Shown here: piece by piece, positions 11,498 through 23,269 of the stretch
Numbering within the stretch: the stretch's first letter is position 1
Layout of the letters: each line of letters starts with the position of its first letter
Origin: Tubiluchus corallicola
Taxonomy: Eukaryota > Priapulida > Priapulimorpha > Priapulimorphida > Tubiluchidae
Reading direction: 5' to 3'
DNA length: 64,000 nucleotides
Assembly: GCA_030141605.1 (NCBI GenBank)
Contig: JAQGDQ010000472.1
Location: 111,154-175,153, forward strand
The notes under the pieces: generated by a model
Database searches by the model: none
What the model was told of the DNA's origin: nothing
Seen by the model: only the letters and a program-made list of their open reading frames with translations
Made by a program: the position numbers and the translations under genes

Positions 11498-11641
11498 CAC
11501 GTATTTGTGAAATTTCACTAGAATGTATTGTACACCAAAACAAAAAGTCAAAAAAAACATTAAAAACAACACAGTTTAAGCATCTCAATTCTTACAATTG
11601 TAAAATATAGTAAAAAATTGAACGCATTTACTTTTTCATAC

Positions 11642-11736
11642 CATTAAAAAGTAGAAGAACTGAGCTGTCTGCAAAACATCCCGGGGCATCGGGAGCAGGA
11701 ATGCGACCCGTACCCACGTAGCAGTACCACGTGTAC
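11642..11736 (-). CDS. REJ module exon (YTWYCYVGTG block)
   Basis: 95 bp, starting in phase 2 and ending in phase 1. Acceptor cctactttttaag, donor gtatga. The product is YTWYCYVGTGRIPAPDAPGC, then FADSSVLLLFN. The aromatic-W-x-C followed by a second cysteine is the W-x-C motif that follows the S-Y-D-P-D block in REJ modules. Phases fit both neighbours (13698-14035 and 8271-8418). Its acceptor lies directly at the edge of a 1.2-kb minisatellite. Confidence 0.85.
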
Positions 11737-12945
11737 CTTAAAAAGTAGGTATTAGACTACTAAAGTAAAAAAGCAGGTATTAGACTACTAGAGTAAAAAA
11801 GCAGGTATTAGACTACTAAAGTAAAAAAGTAGGTATTAGACTACTAAAGTAAAAAAGCAGGTATTAGACTACTAGAGTAAAAAAGTAGGTATTAGACTAA
11901 TAGAGTAAAAAAGTAGGTATTAGACTACTAGAGTAAAAGAGCAGGTATAGACTACTAGAGTAAAAATTAGGTATTATACTACTAAAGTAAAAAAGCAGGT
12001 ATTAGACTACTAGAGTAAAAAAGTAGGTGGACCACTAGAGTAAAAAAGTAGGTATTAGACTACTAGAGTAAAAAAGCAGGTATTGGACTACTAGAGTAAA
12101 AAAGTAGGTATTAAACTACTAGAGTAAAAAAGTAGGTATTAGACTACTAGAGTGAAAAAGTAGGTATTAGACTACTTAAGTAAAAAACCAGGTATTAGAC
12201 TATTAGAGTAAAAATTAGGTATTAGACTACTAGAGTAAAAAAGCAGGTATTAGACTATTAGAGTAAAAAAGTAGGTATTAGACTACTAGAGTAAAAAAGT
12301 AGGTATTAGACTACTAGAGTAAAAAAGTAGGTATTAGACTACTAGAGTAAAAAAGTAGGTATTAGACTATTAGAGTAAAAAAGCAGGTATTAGACTACTA
12401 GAGTAAAAAAGCAAGTATTAGACTACTTAAGTAAAGAAGCAGGTATTAGACTATTAGAGTAAAAAAGTAGGTATTAGACTACTAGAGTGAAAAAGTAGGT
12501 ATTAGACTACTAGAGTAAAAGAGCAGGTATTAGACTACTAGAGTAAAAAAGTAGGTATTAGACTACTTAAGTAAAAAACCAGGTATTAGACTATTAGAGT
12601 AAAAATTAGGTATTAGACTACTAGAGTAAAAAAGCAGGTATTAGACTATTAGAGTAAAAAAGTAGGAATTAGACTACTATAGTAAAAAAGTAGGTATTAG
12701 ACTACTAGAGTAAAAAAGTAGGTATTAGACTACTAGAGTAAAAAAGTAGCTGTTACACTACTACAGTAAAAAAGTAGGTATTAGACTACTAGAGTAAAAA
12801 AAGCAGGTGTTAGACTACAAGAGTAAAAAGTAGGTATTACACTACTAAAAAAGTAGGTAGACTACTAGAGTAAAAAAGCAGGTATTAGACTACTAGAGTA
12901 AAAAAGTAGGTATTAGACTATTAGAGTAAAAAAGTAGGTATTAGC
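11737..12945. repeat. 28-bp minisatellite, about 43 copies, made of splice-acceptor-like units
   Basis: Forward unit: gtaggtattagactactag plus agtaaaaaa, with many single-base variants and a few shortened units. On the gene's sense strand every unit reads ctaatac, then a T run, then actctag: a branch-point-like motif, pyrimidine tract and AG in correct order. The last unit merges with the real acceptor of exon 11642-11736. Confidence 0.95.
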
Positions 12946-12964
12946 ATTAGGTATGGGCTTAATG

Positions 12965-13612
12965 TATATATATATAAGATTCGAGGCTACAGCTCGGACG
13001 ACGGCACCATTAGCGGCGATCTATAAATCAAACGAAAGGTCTCCATCTAGTGTCGTGCCATTGGGGGTTTATTTTTTGAATCGGGCCCACTGCGAGGAAC
13101 GGGGGGCAAAAAACCTCCAAAAATGGCCATTTTTCGGTCATTTTTTTGCAAAACGTATACCACTGAGATCTGGAGAACGGGAATGGGCCATTGGTGGTGC
13201 TGGCCATGGATAGCTAGCCCGTTCAGCGGTGAGTGTAGTAGGCATATTTAGAATTTGCGAGAGGGCCACAGGGTCACACTTTCCCGGACCCAACTCCGAA
13301 TTTTTTCGAAATTTGGTCAAACAGTCTGCAGAAAAAACATTCTAGCAGCGCCCGGTGGGACTCTCGGAGGGAGATATACGGCTCTTCAGAAAGACGAAGA
13401 ACAGGGCTACACGATGATGTCAGCTATATTTTAGGACACGTCCACCAAGAGGAGTATCGACGAGTTAATTAGATGTTCTATTTTTGGCAATTTTCGCTTG
13501 GAAAACTGCTGACGCAAAGCCATTGTTCTGACGTGATCTGAACAATATAACTATAACAATATACTCTGCTTATAACTTTCATTCAGTAAAAGCTGCTGGC
13601 TGTAGGATGTTC
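12965..13612 (+). mobile_element. Dispersed repeat, family G
   Basis: Starts with (ta)n and gattcgaggctacagct. Passes through aggtctccatctagtgtcg, aacgggaatgggcc and tttcccggacccaactc to gctgacgcaaagccattg. Other copies or fragments: 22224-22512, 23270-23420, 52870-53200, 56265-56824 and 57932-58485. Without coding capacity; superfamily unassigned. Confidence 0.75.
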
Positions 13613-13697
13613 GCGTATTATTGATTATAAGTGTATTTATATGCAAATTTTTTTACGATGCCTTTGCTAGTTAAGGAATTAATTTACTTATACTTAC

Positions 13698-14035
13698 ATA
13701 TAAGGCAGATCAACATGATCGGTGTGATTTATACCATAAACAAATTCATGGTAAGTGTATCGATCAGGCTCCTTATCGTCGGTCACATTTACAGTTTCAG
13801 CAGCATAGTATCCACAACGCCCATCACTCTCACGTCCAAAAGCAAAGTCATCGTCGTTGTCGTCAATATCTTCTACGTGAGGCCCGTGTTCGTGTCCCGC
13901 GTCGCTGTACGGAGGATGGTCGGGATCGTACGACGCAGAACCGTTTATCACGAAGCTTTTGTCCCAGTTGACAATTCTAATGTCGCTGCCTTGCAAAATC
14001 GGCAGCAATTCTGAATGCTGTATAATGATCCAACC
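13698..14035 (-). CDS. REJ module exon (GSASYDPD block)
   Basis: 338 bp, starting in phase 0 and ending in phase 2. Acceptor ttctctag, donor gtaagt. The product begins GWIIIQHSELLPILQGSDIR, then WDKSFVINGSASYDPDHPP. The segment x-L-x-x-S-x-S-Y-D-P-D is the best conserved signature of REJ modules. An unusual acidic and histidine-rich insert (about residues 44-65: GHEHGPHVEDIDDNDDDF) follows, then GRCGYYAAETVNVTDDKEPD. The insert could bind cations; that is speculation. Confidence 0.9.
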
Positions 14036-14079
14036 CTAGAGAACAAAAGTAGAAACAGAAAATTAATGAGTTTTGTAAT

Positions 14080-14458
14080 ATGTACGGCTTAATTTGTAAT
14101 AATTGTGGCTCAATTTGTAATAATTACGGCTTAATTTGTAATAATTACGGCTCAATTTGTAATAATTACGGCTTAATTTGTAATAATTACGGCTTAAATT
14201 GTAATAATTATGGCTTAATTTGTAATAATTACGGCTCAATTTGTAATAATTACGGCTTAATTTGTAATAATTACGGCTTAATTTGTAATAATTACGGCTT
14301 AATTTCTAATAATTACGGCTTAATTTCTAATAATTACGGCTTAATTTCTAATAATTACGGCTTAATTTCTAATAACTACGGCTTAATTTCTAATAATTAC
14401 GGCTTATTTTGTAATAATTACGGCTTAATTTCTAATAATTACGGCTTAATTTCTAAGA
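14080..14458. repeat. 21-bp minisatellite, 18 copies
   Basis: Unit ttaatttgtaataattacggc. Copies in the right half carry ttct in place of ttgt, so two homogeneous sub-blocks exist. It lies 45 bp upstream, in the gene's sense, of the acceptor of exon 13698-14035. Confidence 0.95.
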
Positions 14459-14600
14459 TAATAACATAACATAACATAACATAATATAACATCACATATA
14501 TCATATATCATATCATATTATACTATACTATATTATACTATGTTATGTTATATTACGTTATGTTACATAACGTTACATTACATTACATTACACTATATTA
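14459..14600. repeat. Pentanucleotide tract in variant blocks
   Basis: Successive ataac, atatc, tacta, tatgt and tacat blocks, similar in style to 2152-2440. Confidence 0.9.
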
Positions 14601-14920
14601 TATTAGTATTCTGAATTCCACATATATCAAAGAGCCATAATCTTTTCAGTGTTTTGGGCCCTTAAGGTCTTCACCCGGCCCTGCGTGTAACGCAAAATTT
14701 TTTGAAAATGGCAAACATTAAATCTAGCAAATGTTGGGGTAAAATTAAGCATCTTTAACAACATGAGGGCGCTAGCACTGCACTTTTGCTGATACGTTAA
14801 CAAATTTTTTTTCGATGGAAGGTCGGAGAAAATTCTGCTTGACAGAGAGATGAGAAATAAACATAAAAATAGTTTAGGAATCTGCGTTACATGAATAATT
14901 ACTATTATGAATAGAATCAC

Positions 14921-15648
14921 CTGGTCCGTATTTTTCACGGGATGTTGTGTCTGTTCAGATGACACTGCCAAACGAATGACATACGTCCCCGGTCGTAGGA
15001 GCTTTCCTGGAACAGTAAAATACTGAAGAGACACATTAACGCTTTTCGGCAGTCGAATTAAATTTCCCCTAGACGGGACGGGATAATCGTCAGATATGCG
15101 AAATATGTACCATTTATACCGCAATTGAACTTTCTTGGTGCAAGTGTCATAGACTATCGAGGACACCGTGAATTCATCGCAAACTCTGAAGGTTGGTGCT
15201 TCATTGTAACTATAGCCCGCATTAACAACATCGACTTTTGGCAAGCAATCGTCTGGATTATCAAGTACTTCAAATGTAAGTGATGTATTCCAATGAACCC
15301 AGCCTGCCACAGAGCCTAACACGCGAACTACATACTTTCCTTCATTAGCATACGCCTGAGCGTATTCGTACGCCACCCCTGGCAGGGTTTCGTTAACGGT
15401 GATATTTAAAATTTCGCGAGCGGATGCAGACGTTTCGTTAACGGGAACAAAGTTCTTGAAACCGATCGTGAACGTGAACTGATCGCCCATGTCCCACTTA
15501 AACACCACGTCCGCAAACGTCCTGGATCCCTTGGAATACATGAGAAAGCAAATGGGTTCGCCGGTGTGATATCCTTCCGCTTCCGTGTCGTTGTGTTCGT
15601 GTTCCTCTTCCTTCTTCTCTTTGAGTAGGATCAAATCTCCAAACTTAG
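14921..15648 (-). CDS. PKD domain plus start of REJ module
   Basis: 728 bp, starting in phase 1 and ending in phase 0, about 242 codons. Acceptor ccactgtttcag, donor gtgatt. After a Lys/Glu-rich linker (KEKKEEEHEHND) comes a PKD fold: VVFKWDMGDQFTF, then YEYAQAYANEGKYVVRVLG and a final SLTFEVLDN. W-x-x-G-D and the G-x-Y-x-V-x-V strand are diagnostic of PKD domains. From about residue 135 the REJ module begins: CLPKVDVVNAG, FRVCDEFTVSSIVYDTC, LRYKWYIFRI and GKLLRPGTYVIRLAV. It is by far the largest exon. It links the EGF exons (phase 1) to the REJ exons. Confidence 0.9.
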
Positions 15649-16816
15649 CTGAAACAGTGGCAAAGAACAAGTGAGCGATCACACTCTGTTGTTATATGAA
15701 GCACGGATGCCGTTTAACTAACTCATATGTTTGAATGTCCCATCTATCCTGTCTGTAAATCTGTTAATGTTTTTAGTCCGCACCCACCATGTTTGTTTTG
15801 CTTGTTTCACCTCTTTTCATAACCTTTGTCGCTTATCGTACCGAGTACGCGATTGTAGTATTAAATGACTCACTACACTGATGTACTGAATTAGTCTATG
15901 CTGCCATCTACAGTCGTTGTTTTACTCTAATTATACAAAGTTTGTCAGAGATTGATTTTTGTTTTTAGATATTTTTTCCTTTTGCTTTTATAGATATTCA
16001 TATTCAGAGTAATTAGGTTGTTAATTTCATGCTATAATTCTGGTTCTATCTCTCTTATTCAAGATAAAAAAGAGAAAAATTAACATTATAACACAGCTTT
16101 CTGTAAACCAATAATCTTTATTCTGCTATCAAAGAAGCCAAGTAGACTTTGATTTTGGTTTAACTAGTAGTCTGTAGAGTATAGGTGACCTTTCCATTTA
16201 TGGTCTGTATGCATGAATGTGATGTACCTTCCAATAGGAACTTGAATCTCTGGTCATGTGATTACAGCTCTATTCTCTCAGGGATGCAAGCTTCAGTTGA
16301 TCTAGAGACAGCATTGAGAAAGGATGCAAAATTTCTACAGTATCATGCAAGTTTCAGTTGATCTAGAGACAGCATTGAGAAAGGATGTAAAATTTCTACA
16401 GTATCATATTGCTAACTTTTATGACTGTTTGTTCAATTTTGTTACTCAAGTGAATATTGTCTACATTTTACCAGAAAAATGATTACAAATTTCTACAACC
16501 TCTAATACCATCACCAGTTAGCGAGTTGTTTCTCTCGACATTTATACTAACCGTGCGCACCTCAAACTTCTAGTATGTAGCTAAAGATTTTCAGAAGTAT
16601 ACTGTTCGAGACTTCAAGGATTTGTCAAGCACGTCAACAATTATCAGCTCCTGGCTAAAGTCCAAGTTATATTTCCCTTCTAGTTAAAGCGTTTAAAATA
16701 GTTTTAAATAGTTGCAAAAATTAAATGAAAGCTTTCATCAGTTGAAAAAATGACAAAAATTAAATGAAAATTCTCACCAGTTGAAAAAGCAAAGTTGACA
16801 GCCTTACTTTACCTAC
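15649..16816. other. Intron with one short tandem duplication
   Basis: A ~66-bp block (gcaagcttcagttgatctag onward, ending tacagtatcat) is duplicated at about 16284-16404. Nothing else recognised. Confidence 0.5.
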
Positions 16817-16930
16817 CAATTTCGCACAAGAAGCCTGTAAAATCAGAGCTGCATGTGCAGTTGTAGCCATCAGGGAGATTAGTGCAAGTCGCATTATTGT
16901 GACAAGGATGACCTAGACATTCATCTATGT
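16817..16930 (-). CDS. EGF domain 11 (calcium-binding type)
   Basis: 114 bp, phase 1-1. Acceptor attcttgcag, donor gtaggt. The product starts D-IDECLGHPCHNNATC and carries all six cysteines, ending GFLCEI. The Asp-Ile-Asp-Glu-Cys start and C-x-N-x4-Y-x-C-x-C (CTNLPDGYNCTC) form the calcium-binding and beta-hydroxylation consensus. It is the last EGF before the PKD exon, and its final G joins CT of that exon to encode Ala. Confidence 0.9.
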
Positions 16931-17095
16931 CTGCAAGAATAAGCAAAATCACAGAGATGAGAATGTGGATGACATGAATTGCAAAACAGATAAACAGAGA
17001 AACGTTTCTCTTTATCGTTTAGCTTCCATGATGATAAACAGCAGGGGTTACTGGAAAATTTAAAGGCTTTCCTTTTCTTTAGAATCACAACTTAA

Positions 17096-17630
17096 AAGGA
17101 GACCGGACGATTGTTTAGACTCAATTACTTTCCAAAATATACACTTTCTTGCCTATAAAAGTTGGCAATTGTTTCTTATATTTGAATAATTAGCTTAAAA
17201 AGTTAATAAACGGTAACCAAACACAGCTATTGCTTACGTCGGAAACTAGCCACAGTTTGCGCAATGGCAGGCATCTTCCCTTGCGTCAAGCACGTTTGCG
17301 TAAGTGTTACAGTACTGTTTAAATGCATGATGTCCCGAAAATGCGCAGTATGTAATGTGACATCAGAAATTAACACTGCAGTTCATGATCATGGTTATCA
17401 CGGTACCGCCTTCTATTTGTCGGCCACGCAAATGTGACAAAAAGGAGCCGCTGCCAATCTTAGTAGATTCACTGAGCCGCGCGTAGCTTTGAAAGTTTAA
17501 CGAAATTTGAGTATCCGAGGTAATTATTATTCAATCTAAAGCTTTGATTTAAAATAAGCTCTTGTAGTTTTCAATATTTTAGAGCATTCTTTATTCTGAA
17601 CTCGTGTTTACACAATCATCCGGTTTTCCT
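17096..17630. mobile_element. TTAA-flanked MITE, family T
   Basis: Perfect TTAA at 17092-17095 and 17631-17634. Terminal inverted repeats aaggagaccggacgattgt / acacaatcatccggttttcct match imperfectly. Good reference copy of the family. Confidence 0.85.
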
Positions 17631-17859
17631 TTAAGTTTGAAAAATTGGAACTTGGGACGACAGAAAATTACAAAATTCAATGGAATGTAAAAATTTAAGA
17701 ATAAAAACTGTCAAAATGAACATCTTATACGAATTAAAAAAGCCAGCGACAGAATCCGAACTACTGTCGTTGCACGAAAAACAAATTTTACAGATAAAGA
17801 AACAATTTATCAAAACAGACTGATGTTAACTAGATGTAGTAACAGATTTAAAAAATTAC

Positions 17860-17970
17860 CTTCGCTGCAATTCATTCCTACATATCCGGTTGAACAGTCA
17901 CACGTGTAGTCGTTCACGTTGTCGACGCATACTCCATTCACGCACGGACCATCGGCACAGTCGTCAATGT
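17860..17970 (-). CDS. EGF domain 10 (calcium-binding type)
   Basis: 111 bp, phase 1-1. Acceptor ccggtttttag, donor gtaatt. Product [16 protein letters not shown] through GMNCSE with six cysteines; hydroxylation motif [12 protein letters not shown]. It is one residue shorter than most of its neighbours between cysteines 2 and 3. A family H element starts 31 bp upstream of the exon (18001). Confidence 0.9.
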
Positions 17971-18000
17971 CTAAAAACCGGAATGTGGTGTCGCTAGTTC

Positions 18001-18485
18001 CAGGGATGAGAATGACAAATTGCAAAACACTCTGAAACTGGCCGGGGGTTTGGGGGCCGCGTAGGCAGCAACAAATTGCAATTTTGTGACCATAGAAAGC
18101 CTCTAAGTGGACTTAAAATATCAATTACCTTGTTTCATGCATAATTTAAAATATCCAACTATCAAGGATACATGATACCTAATTGTCTCAAAAACACCTA
18201 AGTACTGGCCGCTCCTATGCAAAAGTATATAAAAACTGTCTGCAATTGACTCAAATAACTCCGCACAATTGATTCTATATTTTTATACATAGAGATCTAC
18301 ACGTGGTTACACTGATGTACGTGATGTAAACAAAGTGACGACCTGCCACCTAGCAATCAGCTTGCGAAATAATATAATGGATCCGTAAAAATTTTCTCAA
18401 CGAATTTACGCGATTTACAAAAATGGCACTACTGGTCTTCCAAAAACTCGGAATTCTGCATATCCGCGGAAAATTCTCATCACTG
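18001..18485. mobile_element. Family H element (CAGGGATGAGAATG termini)
   Basis: Left end cagggatgagaatgac, right end aaaattctcatcactg, flanked by tagttc on both sides (17995-18000, 18486-18491). No coding capacity. hAT-like by its end sequence and 6-8-bp flanking repeats. Confidence 0.85.
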
Positions 18486-19720
18486 TAGTTCACAGCAAGG
18501 AGAAGCAAACGTAAGAATACAGTAATCGTGTATAACTCAAACACCACGGAACCGGAAAATCTGTCCGAGTTATGCGAAAGTACGAGTTAAATATGTTCGT
18601 GATAAAATGGAATCGAGTCACTCATCAATACACTAGCAACATTACAGTGTGTGAAAATGGCAAACTGAGCCTTTAGTCAAATATCAAACAACAATTTTTA
18701 TGAATAATCAAAAATAAAGACTGGTCCACCTCTATTGTAGTCTGAGTTGCATAGCTAGCAGAATTCGACAATAACAATAACAATAACAATGCAGACACTG
18801 TTTGCCGCCAAGTTATCACACATATTCATGAAAAAACTAAGTTGATGAAATTTGTCGTTAACTGGTTCTCATTTAGTTTAATTTGCATTGAATAGAAGAA
18901 AATTAGTTGCATGATTAAATGTATTGCTATAACTGGAATTAACAATAACTTACGTAATTAGAGCCTTTACTAGCTACAAAGACAGGAATGAGAACTACAA
19001 GTACCCTTAAGAACCACAATGTCACAACAATAAATTTGTAAGAAATTCACAGTCATAATGCTCATCACAGTCAGAAAAATAGAGCAATGGCGGAGAGAAC
19101 CAAATGACGGGTAAAATGTCGTACAACTACTACAGCTATAGCTCACCAAAGGGCCAAGATACTAATGTATTGGAGGATATTAAATGCAAAAAGCTAAATG
19201 CCTACTAAATAAACAAACAGGTGGCAGCACCGTGGCAGTAATTGAGAACTAAATTAAAACCAAAAAGGGCCTATGCGCCCACTACACTTACTGTAAGCAA
19301 CTGTTGCTGTTACGACGTTGCCTCCAATTTGCACAAACAGACACTGTTTGCCGACAATTTCTTTTGCAAAGTTATCACACACATTCGTGAAAAAACGCAG
19401 CTAATGAGACTTGTTGTTAACTGGTTCTCTGGTTAAACGGCAGAAACGGGTAGCAAAGTGCGCAAAATCTTACACTAATTGCATCAAACGATCACCGATC
19501 ACGTTAACTTGTGCGAACATTAGGAGCGACTGATTTTATCGGGTAAATCCATTAATCAGAACAGCACAAGTGCCGGGGAGGCTTTTGTTTGGAGGGCAGT
19601 TGATCAACTGACATTCTGTTGAGCACGAAAGTCAGAATTCTAATAAAATAAAAAATAGTAATAATAAAAATTAATAATATAATAATAATTAATATTAATA
19701 ATAATAAAAATAATAATTAC
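18486..19720. other. Intron with a diverged internal duplication
   Basis: A ~90-bp block around cagacactgtttgccg and gttaactggttctc occurs near 18790-18880 and again near 19335-19435. (AAT)n sequence sits just before the exon at 19721. No gene seen. Confidence 0.5.
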
Positions 19721-19834
19721 TCGTTTCACAGCGATGACCTGTATAACCAGGTATGCAAGCACAGGTAAAGTTATTAACAGCATCTGTGCAGTTACCACCA
19801 TTCGCACACGGACCGCCTTGGCAATCGTCGATAT
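19721..19834 (-). CDS. EGF domain 9 (calcium-binding type)
   Basis: 114 bp, phase 1-1. Acceptor tctactttcag, donor gtaatt. Product [16 protein letters not shown] through GHRCET with six cysteines and hydroxylation motif [12 protein letters not shown]. The donor borders a microsatellite of AAT units. A broken duplicate of the 5' half of this exon and its upstream intron lies at 20843-20938, on the far side of EGF domain 8. Confidence 0.9.
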
Positions 19835-19935
19835 CTGAAAGTAGACGGGACGGTTAAAGTAAAAAGGTAATCAACGTAAATTTTATCAAGGTAACATTTT
19901 TGGGAGTAAAGCAACTTGTTCCAACTAATTTGAAC

Positions 19936-20407
19936 CAGGGATGAGAATGACAAATTGCAAAAACTCTGAAACAGGATGGGGGTTTGGGGGCCACGTAGGC
20001 AGCAACAAATTGCAATTTTGTGACTCTAAGTGGACTTAAAATATCAATTACCTTGTTTCATGCATAATTTAAAATACCCAACTATCAAGGATACATGATA
20101 CCTAATTGTCTCAAAAGCGCCTAAGTACTGGCCACTCCTATGCAAAAGTATATAAAAACTGTCTGCAATTGACTCAAATAACTCCGGACAATTGATTCTA
20201 TATCTTTATACATAGAGATATACACGTGGTTGCACTGATGTACGTGATGTAAACAAAGTGATGGCCTGCCAACTAGCGGTCAGCATGTGAAATAATATAA
20301 TGGATCCGTAAAAATTTTCTCAACCAATTTACGCGATTTTCAAAAATGGCACTACTGGTCTTCCAAAACTCGGAATTTCACGTATCCTCGGAAAATTCTC
20401 ATCCCTG
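19936..20407. mobile_element. Family H element
   Basis: Ends cagggatgagaatgac and ctcatccctg. The interior matches 18001-18485 almost throughout. No clear flanking duplication. Confidence 0.85.
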
Positions 20408-20643
20408 CTACCGGCATACAGCTGCATACGGTCAATCTAATTTAACATAGATAATTAACTTGGATTATCACCATATGAGGGCAGTTTGGCGACACGAATA
20501 TCGTAATGAAAAATATCATGATGTTTTACTGTATTGTTACAGGCATTAAATTTATAAGCGCTTGGTATAAAAGCAACACCAACGGTTTATTTTGTCTTTA
20601 CCTTAAAATTTAGAGACATCTTCTAGATGAATGAATTAAATTA

Positions 20644-20838
<195 letters not shown>

Positions 20839-20842
20839 CTAC

Positions 20843-20938
20843 ATTAACAGCATCTGTGCAGTTACCACCATTCGCACACGGACCGTCTCGGCATTCGTGG
20901 ATGTCTGAAAGTAGACGGGACGGTTAAAGTAAAAAGGT
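20843..20938 (-). pseudogene. Broken duplicate of EGF exon 9
   Basis: Bases 20843-20904 repeat the first 62 bp of exon 19721-19834 and the next ~34 bp repeat its upstream intron, including the acceptor. The copy keeps [15 protein letters not shown] (Asp changed to His at the calcium site), then stops matching after DAVN. Four of its six cysteines remain impossible to complete. A gtaggt donor-like site follows, but its use would break the frame of the next exon. Confidence 0.85.
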
Positions 20939-21577
20939 TAAACTTTATCAACGTAACATTTTTGGAACAAAGTAACTTGTTTGTTGTAACAAGACTTATT
21001 GTTGTCTTTTGTTTCAATCGGAACGCTCGTAGAGAAAACCAGAAAACATGTCGTCAAATTAAACTAGTTTATTATACAAGAATTCTACAACACAAAAGTA
21101 TGAAGGAACACCTAAGTACTAACCGCTCCTATGCAAAAGTATACAAAAACCGTCTGCAATTGACTCAAATAACTCCACATAATTTGATACTATATTTTTA
21201 AGAAAATAAAGAAAATAAATTCTGTCAAAAAAGACAATGAGCTACTGAACTAATTTGATATGTTGGTAACACTATGGCTGAGGTAAAGTTCTACAACCAC
21301 ATGTAAAGAAAAAATGTTTCCCTCGAGGATGTAGTAGTTGTTCCTCACAATTTTACTCACAATTTTGTTTATCGACTGAATTTACAAAGTCATAGAATGA
21401 CTTTATTAGTTAAACCAGGGAGTTAAAAAATGTTCTACTTCAATCTTCCTCTTTTTCTTATCCAAGTTTCTGACCTATAAGAACACTACATCTGATGAAA
21501 CGATGAAACAGCCACTGATTGAGGCGTGTACTACTGAGCCTAGACAGAAACTAAAATCTGGGAATCCCACCTTAATT
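20939..21577. other. Intronic sequence, nothing recognised
   Basis: AT-rich, no exon or known repeat apart from small matches to the family H interior around 21110-21180. Confidence 0.45.
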
Positions 21578-22149
21578 CAGGGGTGACTACACTTTTTCAG
21601 CTTGCTGGCTACTTACAAACTGATCTGCCCAGTCGTCTTCTTGGTCATAGTAGGTAGATCATTTTGACTTGGTTATTTTATAATTTTATTTAATGAATGA
21701 ATTATTTGTCCACTATGAGCAAGAAGACGACTGGGCAGATCAACCGGCCCAACAATAGAAGCCTGGAGATTGGCTGGTTGATCTTCCTACCAGCCAATCA
21801 GATTGCTTCTTGCACTTCTTGCATATCTGAGCGTTTCAATTGCGGCTTCCGTGATAGTTTGCAGTGTTCTGTGATTACATCGCTTTTTTGTGTTTCAAGA
21901 GAGCAACGTGAAATTTCGTCATGTCCGACAGTGACATTAAGTGACAACCGTCTCGCAAGAGTTAAAGCCATACGATCCAGTGAAAAAACTGCCGAACTAT
22001 CTTTGCGATCGTGACGCAGACGTCAGCTGGAAGTATCTTCCTGATAATTCAGGAAAATACTTCATCGCCAGGCCGCACTTTCATTAGGTTGACAAACCTT
22101 TAGCGTGCCGCACAAAATATCTTAGGGGGCCGCAGTTTGCACACCCCTG
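21578..22149. mobile_element. hAT-type element, CAGGGGTG termini
   Basis: Begins caggggtgac and ends gtttgcacacccctg. The right half matches the 9258-9738 family. The middle differs and the flanking duplication is not clear, so it may be composite. Confidence 0.65.
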
Positions 22150-22223
22150 AGTTATAGTATGAAATTTGCCCGTTCCTCATTACAACTAATTTATTATTAT
22201 TACTGTATTATTATATTATTGCT

Positions 22224-22486
22224 ACACCCACCGCTGAACAGGCTATCCATCCATAGCCAGCACCGCCCTCGGCCCGTTCCCGTTCTTCAAATCTCAGATG
22301 TATAACTTTTGCAAAAAACGGCCAAAAATGGCCGTTTTCGGAGGTTTTTTGCCCCCCTCCCTGTTCCTTCTGGTGGGCCCGATTCGAAAAATAAATACCC
22401 AATGGCATGACACTAGATCAAGACCTTTCGTTTGATGTATAGATGGCCGCAAATGGTGCCGTCGTCAAAGCTGTAGCCTCGAATCT

Positions 22487-22512
<26 letters not shown>
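22224..22512 (-). mobile_element. Family G fragment
   Basis: Matches the first ~290 bp of 12965-13612 in reverse, from the (ta)n end to cacccaccgctgaaca. Confidence 0.8.
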
Positions 22513-22520
<8 letters not shown>

Positions 22521-22623
22521 ACCAGTAGAATTAATATAAACGATTGCATTTGTTGTCGTAAAATCAATTTACTTTATTCTATTCAATTCACAGTTTTTAA
22601 CTTGTAACAGAAACTTTACACAC

Positions 22624-22737
22624 CTATTGAACAGTTGTCGTTCGTGTATCCAGGTATGCAGTTACAAGTATACATGTTGATTCCGTCAACGCAAGTCCCA
22701 TTATTCGTGCAGGGATTACTTTCACACTCATCTATAT
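22624..22737 (-). CDS. EGF domain 7 (calcium-binding type)
   Basis: 114 bp, phase 1-1. Acceptor gattattcgtag, donor gtgtgt. Product [16 protein letters not shown] through NDNCSI, six cysteines, hydroxylation motif [13 protein letters not shown]-x4-[ST]-C between cysteines 2 and 3 (CTNNGTC) also fits an O-fucose site. Confidence 0.9.
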
Positions 22738-23269
22738 CTACGAATAATCAAAACACAGAAACATGTTTAACAAAGCAACACATAACTATAGGTAAACTAA
22801 ACTTATTACAAAACGTATAGAAACGATTCACCAAAACTCAAACTGTAAAATCACACGAGTTGTTTTAGAAAGCAGAATTTACTGTCGCTGCACGGCGACA
22901 AAACAGCAACAGTTGACTGATTAAACATTCTGTGAAAACAGCAAAAGCTTTAAAAGAAACTGCTAGGCAAGTGAATAAAAGTTTAGCTGCCAAAGATTCT
23001 TGGACACAATGTCAGTCGCAGCAGATGAGCGGAAGAAAGGTTGAAAGCCAAAACTGCTACATTGGCATATCATTGAACGATAAACACACCTGCTTTTAAA
23101 CAAAATGATACTTAACATGATTATTTCTAGTATTAGCAAAGGCCCGGCAAAAAAATTTGTGGTGCACACCTACCCCTACAATCAAAAATATGTGAACGTC
23201 CTACATAATTCTCATTTATAACGCAAAGCCAGCAGTGTGAATTAAAGTTATAAGATTATAGGCAGAGTA
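22738..23269. other. Intronic sequence, nothing recognised
   Basis: No exon or repeat identified with confidence. Confidence 0.45.
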
